This document shows positions 49,697 through 58,170 of a DNA stretch of 64,000 nt, one piece after another. The stretch comes from Mesorhizobium sp. M00.F.Ca.ET.216.01.1.1. Lineage in GTDB: Bacteria > Pseudomonadota > Alphaproteobacteria > Rhizobiales > Rhizobiaceae. Numbering within the stretch: position 1 is the stretch's first letter; each line of letters starts with the position of its first letter. Under the pieces are notes generated by a model that saw nothing but the letters and a program-made list of their open reading frames with translations, was not told the DNA's origin and made no database searches. A program made the translations under genes and the position numbers. The stretch is taken from the NCBI RefSeq assembly GCF_004010325.2, contig NZ_SADR02000028.1, positions 1 to 64,000 on the forward strand. Direction: 5' to 3'.

Positions 49697-50899
49697 ATGA
49701 GACCCGTCTATCTCGATAACAACGCCACCACCCGCGTCGATCCTGACGTCGTGCAGGCGATGCTTCCGTTCTTCACCGACCACTTCGGCAACCCGTCGTC
49801 GATACATGCCTTCGGCGCCTCCGTCGGCGCCGCGGTGAAGACCGCGCGTCGACAATTGCAGGCGCTGATCGGCGCGGAATTCGACCATGAGGTCGTCTTC
49901 ACCTCGGGCGGCACGGAGAGCGACAATGCGGCGATCCTTTCAGCCCTCGAGGTGATGCCGGACCGCACCGAGATCGTCACCTCCGCAGTCGAGCATCCGG
50001 CGGTGTTGTCGCTCTGCGCCGACCTTGAAAAACGGCGCGGCATCACGGTCCACAGGATCCCTGTAGACCGCCACGGCCGGCTCGACCTCGAGGCTTACCG
50101 GGCGGCGCTGTCCTCGCGCGTGGCCATCGTCTCGATCATGTGGGCCAACAATGAGACCGGCACGATCTTCCCCGTCGCCGAACTCGCCGAGTTGGCCAAG
50201 GAAGCAGGCGCGCTCTTCCACACGGACGCCGTGCAGGCAGTCGGCAAGCTTCCGATCGATCTGAGGTCGACCGCGATCGACATGCTGTCGCTTTCGGGCC
50301 ACAAATTGCACGCACCCAAAGGGATCGGCGCGCTCTATGTGAAGCGCGGCGTGCGCTTCCGCTCCCAGATCAAGGGCGGGCATCAGGAGCGCGCCCGCCG
50401 CGCGGGCACTGAAAACACGCCCGGCATCGTCGGGCTCGGCAAGGCGGCCGAACTCGCCATGAAATTCATGGACGACGAGAACACGCGCGTCAAAACCCTG
50501 CGCGACCGTTTGGAGAAAGGCCTTCTCCAGGCGATCCCAAACGCCTTCGTCACCGGCGACCCGCGCGAGAGGCTGCCGAACACCGCCAACATAGCGTTCG
50601 AATACATCGAAGGCGAAGGCATGCTGCTTCTCCTCAACCGCGAGGGCATCGCTTGCTCTTCCGGCTCCGCCTGCACCTCCGGATCGCTGGAACCGAGCCA
50701 TGTCCTGAGGGCCATGGACATCCCTTACACCGCCGCGCATGGAGCCATCCGTTTTTCCTTCTCACGCGACAATTGCGAGGACGACGTCGATCGCGTGCTC
50801 GAGGTGATGCCGGGGATCGTCGAAAAGCTGCGTGAACTCTCGCCGTTCTGGGCTGGCGTGGGGGAAGCGCCGAAGACCTTCAATCCTGTTTACGCATGA
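49697..50899 (+). CDS. nifS: Cysteine desulfurase NifS
   Basis: A 400-residue PLP enzyme that takes sulfur from cysteine for nitrogenase clusters. PLP Lys is in SLSGHKLHAPKGIG, the substrate His in DAVQAVGKL region and the catalytic Cys in SSGSACTSGSLEPSHVL. N-terminal YLDNNATTRVDPDVVQAM is standard. It starts 12 bp after nifU and precedes nifV. Confidence 0.96.
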   Translation: MRPVYLDNNATTRVDPDVVQAMLPFFTDHFGNPSSIHAFGASVGAAVKTARRQLQALIGAEFDHEVVFTSGGTESDNAAILSALEVMPDRTEIVTSAVEHPAVLSLCADLEKRRGITVHRIPVDRHGRLDLEAYRAALSSRVAIVSIMWANNETGTIFPVAELAELAKEAGALFHTDAVQAVGKLPIDLRSTAIDMLSLSGHKLHAPKGIGALYVKRGVRFRSQIKGGHQERARRAGTENTPGIVGLGKAAELAMKFMDDENTRVKTLRDRLEKGLLQAIPNAFVTGDPRERLPNTANIAFEYIEGEGMLLLLNREGIACSSGSACTSGSLEPSHVLRAMDIPYTAAHGAIRFSFSRDNCEDDVDRVLEVMPGIVEKLRELSPFWAGVGEAPKTFNPVYA

Positions 50900-50924
50900 C
50901 GGACAGGCGAGGCGGCGGTCGATC

Positions 50925-52094
50925 ATGAAGCATCCCGTTTTTCTCAACGACACGACATTGCGCGACGGCGAGCAGGCGCCGGGCGTCGCTTTCACCGTGT
51001 CGGAAAAGCTGAGAATTGCCGAGGCGCTCGCCGCCGCCGGCGTCCCCGAGATCGAGATCGGCACGCCGGCGATGGGGCCTGAAGAGATCGAAGCGATCCG
51101 CGCTGTGGTTGCCCTGCGTCTTCCCACCCGGCTGATGGCGTGGTGCCGCATGACCGAGCGGGATCTCGAAGCGGCGATCCGCAGCGGTGTCACCGCCGTC
51201 AACCTGTCGCTGCCGGCATCGGACATCCAGCTTGCCGCCAAACTCGGCCTCGACCGTGTTGCGGCGCTTGAGATCATCGAGCGGATGGTCGGCCGCGCTG
51301 CCATACTTGGGCTTTTCGTTGCAGTCGGCTGCGAAGACGCCTCGCGGGCCGACCGCGGCCACCTTGCCCATGTGATCGAAACAGCCGCACGCGCCGGTGC
51401 CAGCCGCGTCAGGCTGGCCGACACTGTCAGCGTCCTCGATCCTTTCTCGACCTTCGAATTGGTGTCCTTTCTCGCCGCGGCGTCCCCCATCGATCTCGAA
51501 TTCCATGCGCATAACGATCTGGGACTTGCGACCGCCAACACGCTGGCCGCAATCCGCGCCGGAGCCAATCATGCCTCCGTCACCGTCGGCGGGCTCGGCG
51601 AACGCGCCGGCAACGCCGCACTCGAAGAGGTCGCGGTTGCGCTATCGGTCCTCGATCACATCGATACCGGCATCGACCTTACCGCCCTCCCCAATCTCGC
51701 CGGCCAGATAGCGCGAGCCGCTTGCCGGCCGACAGCAGCCATCAAGCCGATTGTTGGCGCGGAGGTCTTCACCCATGAGTCCGGCATCCATGTTGCGGGA
51801 CTCCTCGCGGACACGCGTACCTATCAAGGGCTCGATCCAGCCCTCGTCGGGCGCTGCCACCACATCGTCATCGGCAAGCACTCCGGAGCCACGGCAATTG
51901 CTCATCTCCTGGGCGAGAGCGGCCGCAGGCTCGATCCGGAACTGGCCGCAGCGACCGTCGCGCGAGTTCGGCGGAGGGCAGTGGAAACGAAGTCGACCAT
52001 CACCGCGGCCGAGCTGGTCGATCTTTACGAAGGGCTACACGACCAAAACGCAGCCCGAACCCTGGAAATGGCCGGAAGTCTGGAAATGGAATGA
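50925..52094 (+). CDS. nifV: Homocitrate synthase NifV
   Basis: A 389-residue enzyme that condenses acetyl-CoA and 2-oxoglutarate to homocitrate, the organic part of FeMo-cofactor. The metal and catalytic motifs LNDTTLRDGEQAPGVAF, EFHAHNDLG and GLGERAGNAALEE are present, followed by FTHESGIHVAG. Many nodulating rhizobia lack nifV and depend on plant homocitrate. Its presence suggests capacity for fixation without a host. It overlaps cysE by 4 bp. ATG 50925 is used; the upstream in-frame extension overlaps nifS. Confidence 0.93.
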   Translation: MKHPVFLNDTTLRDGEQAPGVAFTVSEKLRIAEALAAAGVPEIEIGTPAMGPEEIEAIRAVVALRLPTRLMAWCRMTERDLEAAIRSGVTAVNLSLPASDIQLAAKLGLDRVAALEIIERMVGRAAILGLFVAVGCEDASRADRGHLAHVIETAARAGASRVRLADTVSVLDPFSTFELVSFLAAASPIDLEFHAHNDLGLATANTLAAIRAGANHASVTVGGLGERAGNAALEEVAVALSVLDHIDTGIDLTALPNLAGQIARAACRPTAAIKPIVGAEVFTHESGIHVAGLLADTRTYQGLDPALVGRCHHIVIGKHSGATAIAHLLGESGRRLDPELAAATVARVRRRAVETKSTITAAELVDLYEGLHDQNAARTLEMAGSLEME

Positions 52095-52903
52095 GGCTGG
52101 CGATGTCGTTCATAATCGATAGCCCCACGCCCAAGGCAATGCGCGTCCAGGCCGTTCGTCCTTCGCCGATGGCGATGATCCGCGAGGATATCAGCTGCGT
52201 GAAGGCGCGCGATCCGGCCGCGCGAGGCACATTCGAGATCGTGCTCACCTATCCCGGCGTCCATGCCGTCGTCGGACACCGGATAGCCAATCGCATGTGG
52301 CGACGTGGCTTCCGCTTTCCGGCGCGGTTTCTGTCCTGGGCCGTGCGCTTCGCAACGAATGTCGACATTCATCCGGGCGCGACCATCGGCCAGCGTTTCT
52401 TCATCGACCACGGAGCCGGTGTCGTCATCGGTGAAACAGCCGAGATCGGCAACGATGTCACGCTCTATCACGGCGTCACCCTTGGCGGCACGTCATGGGC
52501 GCCGGGGAAGCGTCATCCCACGCTCGACAACGGCGTCATCATCGGCGCCGGTGCCAAGATCCTGGGCGCCATCACGGTTGGCGCCGGCTGCCGCGTCGGC
52601 GCCAATGCGGTGGTGATCGAGGATGTGCCCCCTGGCATGACGGTGGTCGGCATACCCGGTCGCATCATCCGCCCGGCCGGCGAACGGCGCCGGCTCGTCC
52701 ATGGCCGGATCGATCTCGACCATCATCTGATGCCCGACCCGGTCGGTGACGCCATCGCCGAGCTGGTCGACCGCATCTCGTTTCTCGAACTGCGTATCGG
52801 CCGGCTGCAGCGTCAGCTTGCTGCGAACGCACCCGCCAGCTCGCACGCCAAGCAAGACACCGCCGCGACCACGGAAATCGACCAACAAAGGGAAATGCAA
52901 TGA
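52091..52903 (+). CDS. cysE: Serine O-acetyltransferase, nif-associated
   Basis: A 270-residue left-handed beta-helix enzyme making O-acetylserine for cysteine synthesis. The hexapeptide repeats IHPGATIGQRFFIDHGAGVVIGETAEIG and DNGVIIGAGAKILG are clear. The EDISCVKARDPAARGTFEIVL start lacks part of the long N-terminal helical domain of E. coli CysE. Translationally coupled to nifV (ATGA) and nifW (ATGA). In nif operons it raises cysteine supply for NifS. Confidence 0.93.
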   Translation: MRLAMSFIIDSPTPKAMRVQAVRPSPMAMIREDISCVKARDPAARGTFEIVLTYPGVHAVVGHRIANRMWRRGFRFPARFLSWAVRFATNVDIHPGATIGQRFFIDHGAGVVIGETAEIGNDVTLYHGVTLGGTSWAPGKRHPTLDNGVIIGAGAKILGAITVGAGCRVGANAVVIEDVPPGMTVVGIPGRIIRPAGERRRLVHGRIDLDHHLMPDPVGDAIAELVDRISFLELRIGRLQRQLAANAPASSHAKQDTAATTEIDQQREMQ

Positions 52904-53283
52904 GCAATTGTTCGGCTGAGAGCCGCCCCATCGACGTCACCGATATCCTCGCGCGGCTGAAGGGTCTGTCGGCCGCGGAAGATTTCTTCACCGCGCTCGG
53001 CGTCGCCTCCGATCCGAAGGTGCTCAATGTTTCTCGCCTCCACATCCTGAAGCGGATGGGCCAGTACCTTGCCGAGGAGGACTTTTCAGAGCTTCCCGAC
53101 AGAGTGATCGCGGCGCGCTCGCGAGCGACGCTCGAACGCGCCTATGAGGATTTTGCAAGCTCCTCGCCGCTTGCGCAGCGGGTTTTCAAGGTCCTGAAGG
53201 ATCACGATCCAGATAAGCCGGCCGCGTCGCGCCGGGCTTTCGTGCCGTTCGAGTCCATCTTCAAACCGTCGGGGCAGGAATGA
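52900..53283 (+). CDS. nifW: NifW, nitrogenase stabilising protein
   Basis: A 127-residue protein of the NifW family: DILARLKGLSAAEDFFTALGV, LHILKRMGQYL, and FKVLKDHDPDKPAASRRAFVPFESIF. NifW helps protect or assemble the MoFe protein under oxygen. It closes the iscN operon, overlapping cysE by 4 bp, and is followed by the fixA promoter. Confidence 0.92.
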   Translation: MSNCSAESRPIDVTDILARLKGLSAAEDFFTALGVASDPKVLNVSRLHILKRMGQYLAEEDFSELPDRVIAARSRATLERAYEDFASSSPLAQRVFKVLKDHDPDKPAASRRAFVPFESIFKPSGQE

Positions 53284-53308
53284 GAGCGGCAGGGTTGCTA
53301 CCCGACAA

Positions 53309-53324
53309 TGTCGAGAAGCCGACA
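53309..53324. promoter_or_regulatory. NifA upstream activator site for fixA
   Basis: Perfect TGT-N10-ACA with middle CGAGAAGCCG, centred about 84 bp before the fixA -24 element. It is preceded by CCCGACAA, a motif that also flanks the nifB site. Confidence 0.8.
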
Positions 53325-53398
53325 AACCTCGTTAGGGCACCGCGATGTTCAATTAGAAAATGCCCAAATTTCAAATGGATAGGAAAGCCCGCAACGGT

Positions 53399-53414
53399 TG
53401 GCACGATTGATGCG
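53399..53414 (+). promoter_or_regulatory. Sigma54 -24/-12 promoter of fixABCX
   Basis: TGGCACGATTGATGCG has the GG-N10-GC spacing; -12 reads ATGC. Predicted start of transcription near 53,425, about 38 nt before fixA. Confidence 0.75.
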
Positions 53415-53462
53415 TAGAAGAAAGCGGGCAAGCCCGATCGAACAGGAGCCTGAGAGACCGCC

Positions 53463-54314
53463 ATGCACATCGTGATCTGTATCAAGCAGGTGCCAGACTC
53501 CGCGCATATCCGGGTTCACCCGGTGACCAACACAATCATGCGGCAGGGTGTGCCGACGATCATCAATCCCTATGATCTGTTCGCCCTCGAGGAAGCGCTG
53601 AGGCTGCGCGACGTCCATGGCGGCGAGATCACCGTGCTCACCATGGGGCCGCCGATGGCCGAGGACGCCTTGCGCAAGGCCCTCACTTACGGTGCTGACC
53701 GCGCGGTGCTCCTGACCGACCGCTACTTTGCCGGCTCCGACACGCTGGCGACGTCCTTCGCCTTGTCCCAGGCAATTGCCAAGATAGGCGAAACCTTCGG
53801 CAAGCCCGACATCGTCTTCACGGGCAAGCAGACGATCGACGGCGACACGGCCCAAGTCGGTCCCGGCATCGCCAAGCGCCTTGATCTCGTCCAGCTCACT
53901 TATGTCGCCAAGATCGGCGTGGTCGATTTCGAGGCGCGCGAAATCGCGGTGGAGCGCCGCTCGGAAGGCGGCACGCAGATGCTGAAGAGCAAGCTCCCCT
54001 GCCTTGTCACCATGCTGGAAGGCACCAACGAGATCCGCCGCGGTATGCTCGACGATGCCTTGCGCGCGGCACGCAGTGAGATCGTCAAATGGAGCGCCAC
54101 CGACGCCGGCATAGAAGACCTGATGAAGTGCGGCCTGCGCGGCTCGCCGACAGTCGTAAAGCGCGTTTTCGCCCCGACTGCACGCGCGGAAAAGGCCGCG
54201 CGGATCGACACCACCGACAAGTCGCCCCGCGATCTCGCCGACGAACTGATAGCCGAAATCTTCACCCGGCAACCTTCGATGGAACACGAACTCGCTTTTA
54301 ACGGCGGTGCGTGA
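53463..54314 (+). CDS. fixA: Electron transfer flavoprotein beta subunit FixA
   Basis: A 283-residue ETF-beta protein: MHIVICIKQVPDSAHIRVHP, TVLTMGPPMAEDALRKAL, and GADRAVLLTDRYFAGSDT. Together with FixB, FixC and FixX it forms a membrane-associated complex that bifurcates electrons to reduce ferredoxin or flavodoxin for nitrogenase. First gene of the fix operon, under NifA and sigma54 control by the sites just upstream. Confidence 0.95.
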   Translation: MHIVICIKQVPDSAHIRVHPVTNTIMRQGVPTIINPYDLFALEEALRLRDVHGGEITVLTMGPPMAEDALRKALTYGADRAVLLTDRYFAGSDTLATSFALSQAIAKIGETFGKPDIVFTGKQTIDGDTAQVGPGIAKRLDLVQLTYVAKIGVVDFEAREIAVERRSEGGTQMLKSKLPCLVTMLEGTNEIRRGMLDDALRAARSEIVKWSATDAGIEDLMKCGLRGSPTVVKRVFAPTARAEKAARIDTTDKSPRDLADELIAEIFTRQPSMEHELAFNGGA

Positions 54315-54330
54315 CGACAAGGAGCAGACG

Positions 54331-55440
54331 ATGTCGACCGTGAACCAAGCAACCCCGCCTCCCGCCGCCGCCCGCGCCGCCATGAAGAAGGAGTTGCCCG
54401 AGCACTTCAAGGGTTACAAACACGTCTGGGTGTTCATGGAATTGGAGCGTGGCCAGGTCCATCCCGTCTCGTTCGAGCTTCTGGGAGAAGGCCGCAAGCT
54501 TGCCGACAAGCTCGGCGTCGAGCTTGCAGGCGTTGTGGTCGGGCCGCCCGGAGAGGCGACGTGGCACGCCGTCGCCGAGGCCTTCGCCTACGGCGCCGAT
54601 CTCGCCTACATCATCGAGGACCCGCTTCTATCGGATTATCGCAACGAGCCCTTCACCAAGGCGATGACGGATCTGGTCAACAGCTACAAGCCAGAGATCC
54701 TGCTTCTTGGTGCGACCACGCTTGGTCGCGACCTCGCCGGCTCCGTCGCGACGACCTTGCTGACAGGGCTTACCGCCGATTGCACCGAACTCGACGTCGA
54801 TGCCGATGGTTCGCTTGCTGCGACACGGCCGACTTTCGGCGGGTCCCTGCTGTGCACGATCTACACGCTCAACTACCGGCCGCAAATGGCCACCGTACGT
54901 CCGCGTGTGATGTCGATGCCGAAACGGGTCGAAAGGCCGGTCGGCCGGATCATTCCCCACAAGCTGTCGATGGTCGAGGAGGACATCGTCACCAAAATCC
55001 TCGGTTTCCTGCCCGATGGCCAATCGGCAAAGGCCAATCTTGCCTATGCCGATGTTGTGGTGGCGGGCGGTCTTGGTCTCGGTGCGGTGGAAAACCTGCA
55101 ATTGGTGAAGAATCTCGCCCAGTCGATCGGCGCCGAATATGGCTGCTCGCGCCCGCTGGTGCAGAAAGGCTGGATGCCGGCTGACAGGCAGATCGGCCAG
55201 ACCGGCAAGACCATCCGGCCGAAGCTCTACATCGCCGCGGGCATCTCCGGTGCCATCCAGCATCGGGTCGGTGTCGAGGGGGCTGACCTGATCGTCGCCA
55301 TCAACACCGATCCGAATGCCCCGATTTTCGACTTCGCCCATGTCGGCATCGTCAGCGATGCGATCCGGCTTCTGCCGGCGCTGACAGAAGCCTTCATGCG
55401 GCGGCTGTCGCCACACAATCGCGACAAGCTCGCCAGCTGA
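54331..55440 (+). CDS. fixB: Electron transfer flavoprotein alpha subunit FixB
   Basis: A 369-residue ETF-alpha. The C-terminal FAD-binding domain is clear: VVVAGGLGLGAVENLQLVKNLA, KLYIAAGISGAIQHRVGVEGAD, and IVAINTDPNAPIFDFAHVGIV. ATG 54331 has AGGAGC upstream. It starts 16 bp after fixA. It works with FixA in the electron-bifurcating complex. Confidence 0.95.
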   Translation: MSTVNQATPPPAAARAAMKKELPEHFKGYKHVWVFMELERGQVHPVSFELLGEGRKLADKLGVELAGVVVGPPGEATWHAVAEAFAYGADLAYIIEDPLLSDYRNEPFTKAMTDLVNSYKPEILLLGATTLGRDLAGSVATTLLTGLTADCTELDVDADGSLAATRPTFGGSLLCTIYTLNYRPQMATVRPRVMSMPKRVERPVGRIIPHKLSMVEEDIVTKILGFLPDGQSAKANLAYADVVVAGGLGLGAVENLQLVKNLAQSIGAEYGCSRPLVQKGWMPADRQIGQTGKTIRPKLYIAAGISGAIQHRVGVEGADLIVAINTDPNAPIFDFAHVGIVSDAIRLLPALTEAFMRRLSPHNRDKLAS

Positions 55441-55451
55441 CGGAGACGGTC

Positions 55452-56759
55452 ATGATCGAGGAGAAGTTCGACGCTATCGTCATCGGGGCCGGCATGTCCG
55501 GCAATGCCGCCGCCTATACCATGGCAAGCCGCGGCATGAAGGTGCTGCAGCTGGAGCGCGGCGAATATCCCGGCTCCAAAAACGTCCAGGGCGCCATCAT
55601 GTACGCCGACATGCTGGAGAAGATCATCCCGGATTTCCGCGACGACGCGCCACTCGAGCGGCATCTGGTCGAGCAGCGCTTCTGGATGATGGACGACACG
55701 TCCCACACCGGTATGCATTACCGGTCGGACGACTTCAACGAGGCGAAGCCCAACCGCTACACGATCATCCGCGCCCAGTTTGACAAGTGGTTCTCGCGCA
55801 AGGTGCGTGCGGCCGGTGCGACGGTGCTGTGCGAAACCACCGTGACCGAACTCGCCCACGACACAAGCGGTAAGGTGATCGGCGTTCGCACCGACCGCAC
55901 GGGCGGCGTCATCTTCGCGGATGTTGTTGTACTTGCCGAGGGCGTCAACGGATTGCTCGGCACCCGCGCCGAACTGCGCGAGATGCCGAAGCCGGAGACT
56001 GTCGCGCTCGCCGTCAAGGAAATGCATTTCCTGCCGGAAGAGGTCATCGACCAGCGTTTCGGGCTCAAAGGGGACGAAGGCTGCGTGATCGAGGCGGCCG
56101 GCACCATCTCGCGCGGCATGACCGGGCTCGCCTTCCTCTACACCAACAAGGAGTCGATCTCGCTCGGCATCGGCTGTCTCGTGTCCGATTTCGCCGCCAA
56201 GATGGAAAGTCCCTACGTCCTCCTCGACATGTTCAAGAACCATCCGTCGGTTCGGCCGCTGATCAAAGGTTCGGAGGTCAAGGAATACGCCGCGCATCTC
56301 ATTCCCGAGGGCGGCTACAAGGCAATCCCGCAACTCTTCGGCGACGGCTGGGTCGTGGTCGGCGATGCCGCGCAATTGAACAACGCGGTCCACCGCGAAG
56401 GTTCCAATCTCGCCATGACCTCCGGCCGGATCGCGGGCGAGGCGATCTTCCAGGTCAAGAGCCGCAGGGATCCGATGACGAGGGAGAACCTCGCGCTTTA
56501 CAAAACCATGCTGGACAATTCCTTCATCGTGAAGGACCTGAAAAAATACAAGGACATGCCCGCGCTGTTGCACACCAATTCCCAGCATTTCTTCAAGACC
56601 TATCCGCAGTTGATGTCGCAGGCTGCGCAGAACTTCATGCGCGTCGACGGCACGCCGAAGATCGACAAGGAGAAGGCGACCACGGCTGCGTTCATCAGGG
56701 CTCGTTCGCGCTGGGGATTGGTCAGCGACGCCGTCCGATTGGCTTTCGCCTGGCGCTGA
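55452..56759 (+). CDS. fixC: FixC, ETF-quinone oxidoreductase-like flavoprotein
   Basis: A 435-residue FAD protein. The N-terminal VIGAGMSGNAAAYTMASRG FAD-binding motif and the GDAAQLNNAVHREGSNLA motif, typical of ETF-QO family, are present. FixC receives electrons and reduces quinone in the bifurcating cycle. It starts 11 bp after fixB. Confidence 0.95.
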   Translation: MIEEKFDAIVIGAGMSGNAAAYTMASRGMKVLQLERGEYPGSKNVQGAIMYADMLEKIIPDFRDDAPLERHLVEQRFWMMDDTSHTGMHYRSDDFNEAKPNRYTIIRAQFDKWFSRKVRAAGATVLCETTVTELAHDTSGKVIGVRTDRTGGVIFADVVVLAEGVNGLLGTRAELREMPKPETVALAVKEMHFLPEEVIDQRFGLKGDEGCVIEAAGTISRGMTGLAFLYTNKESISLGIGCLVSDFAAKMESPYVLLDMFKNHPSVRPLIKGSEVKEYAAHLIPEGGYKAIPQLFGDGWVVVGDAAQLNNAVHREGSNLAMTSGRIAGEAIFQVKSRRDPMTRENLALYKTMLDNSFIVKDLKKYKDMPALLHTNSQHFFKTYPQLMSQAAQNFMRVDGTPKIDKEKATTAAFIRARSRWGLVSDAVRLAFAWR

Positions 56760-56773
56760 GAAGGAGAAATGAG

Positions 56774-57073
56774 ATGACAATTGCAGTGACCGAACCACGC
56801 GTCGAGGACAAACTCTACCAGAACCGCTACCTGGTCGATGCCGGGCGGCCGCACATCAAGGTGCGGCCGCACGTGACGCCGAGCGCCAACCTGCTCGCGC
56901 TGACCCGCGTCTGCCCGGCCAAGTGTTACGAGGAAAACGACAAGGGTCAGGTCGAGATCACCGCCGACGGCTGCATGGAATGCGGTACCTGCCGGGTGCT
57001 GTGCGAGGCCAGTGGCGAGATCGAATGGAACTATCCGCGCGGCGGCTTCGGCGTCCTTTTCAAGTTCGGATGA
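56774..57073 (+). CDS. fixX: FixX ferredoxin-like protein
   Basis: A 99-residue partner of FixC. Cysteines are arranged as RVCPAKCYEEND and CMECGTCRVLCEASG for 4Fe-4S binding. It ends YPRGGFGVLFKFG, the standard FixX C-terminus. It lies 14 bp after fixC. Confidence 0.95.
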   Translation: MTIAVTEPRVEDKLYQNRYLVDAGRPHIKVRPHVTPSANLLALTRVCPAKCYEENDKGQVEITADGCMECGTCRVLCEASGEIEWNYPRGGFGVLFKFG

Positions 57074-57137
57074 CCGGCCCGGGCGCGCCATTTCGAAGAC
57101 GCAAACCTGCACAAGCACAGCAACAGGAGACAGAGCG

Positions 57138-57689
57138 ATGCTCGGGATTGGCGACAAACTTCCGCAATTCAGCGTCACCGGCGTGAAACCGGGTTTCAAC
57201 CATCACGAGGAGGACGGCCAAAGTGCCTTCGAGACGCTGACCGATAAAAGCTTCAAAAACAAATGGAAGGTCATCTTCTTCTACCCGAAGGATTTCACCT
57301 TCGTCTGCCCGACTGAGATCGCGGCGTTTGCCCGTCTGGCGCCCCAATTCGAGGAGCGCGACGCGGTCGTGCTCGGCGGCTCCACCGACAATGAATTCGT
57401 CAAGCTCGCCTGGCGGCGCGATCACCCAGATCTCGACAAGCTGCCGATCTGGATGTTTGCCGACACCACCGGCTCATTGGTCGATGGCCTGGGCGTTCGG
57501 GCGCCGGAGGGCGTCGCCTACCGCTACACATTCATCGTCGACGGCGACAACACGATCCAGCACGTCTACGCGACCAATCTCAATGTCGGCCGCAATCCGG
57601 AGGACACGCTGCGCGTGCTCGATGCCTTGCAGACGGAAGGACTGTGCGCCTGTAATCGCCAGGTGGGCGGGACGTTGCTGGTCGCCTGA
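57138..57689 (+). CDS. 2-Cys peroxiredoxin
   Basis: A 183-residue AhpC/Prx1-type peroxidase. The peroxidatic Cys57 is in DFTFVCPTE, and a resolving Cys in GLCACNRQ near the C-terminus. It detoxifies peroxides and could protect nitrogenase; in R. etli a similar prxS gene sits next to rpoN2. ATG 57138 has CAGGAGA upstream. It lies in the fix-to-nifA unit, so it is probably co-transcribed from the fixA promoter. Confidence 0.9.
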   Translation: MLGIGDKLPQFSVTGVKPGFNHHEEDGQSAFETLTDKSFKNKWKVIFFYPKDFTFVCPTEIAAFARLAPQFEERDAVVLGGSTDNEFVKLAWRRDHPDLDKLPIWMFADTTGSLVDGLGVRAPEGVAYRYTFIVDGDNTIQHVYATNLNVGRNPEDTLRVLDALQTEGLCACNRQVGGTLLVA

Positions 57690-57716
57690 TCTTATTCCAA
57701 AGGAAGACGACACCCC

Positions 57717-57908
57717 ATGAGCGACATTGCCGGCTGTCCATTCCACGCTGACCAAGCCGAGGCCGCCCCTGCCAGTGACGATACGCGCAAGACCATGACC
57801 GGTATCGGGCACACCATCGTCCGCCTGTTCACCGAAGCGGGCTGTTTTGACGCGGCGAGCTACGTTACTAGCCAGAAGATGACTATCAACGATGGAAAGG
57901 AACTATAG
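57717..57908 (+). CDS. Small hypothetical protein, nif-linked
   Basis: A 63-residue product beginning MSDIAGCPFHADQAEAAP. The CPFH motif might bind metal. It lies between the peroxiredoxin and nifA and its codon usage fits neighbours. The C-terminal portion (SQKMTINDGKEL) has no known pattern. It could be a real short protein or the start of a truncated gene. No function assigned. Confidence 0.45.
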   Translation: MSDIAGCPFHADQAEAAPASDDTRKTMTGIGHTIVRLFTEAGCFDAASYVTSQKMTINDGKEL

Positions 57909-58170
57909 CGAATCTACGTGATTGCGGCTAAACGCCGCATAATTATTTCACGAAAGCTTCGAGATATACTTAGAAATATGTGAGCATAAAGTAACGCAAT
58001 TGATGACTTCGACTTTTACAATCAAGCGCTCAAAAATTGAGCTTAATGCATCTTATTTGAGCGCGACAAACGAAAGGATGCGAGTAATACTTGCGCTTCC
58101 GGAATTCGAAACTGCAAAAAACGCAATCCCGTGGGAGGGAAACTCTTGGATCAACCGTTAAGGTGTTTCC

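Noticed and set aside
57909..58170. Own sigma54 or FixK-type promoter for nifA
   Set aside because: No GG-N10-GC, TGT-N10-ACA or TTGAT-N4-ATCAA match was found in this AT-rich spacer; one TGT...ACA pair has 11 bases between.
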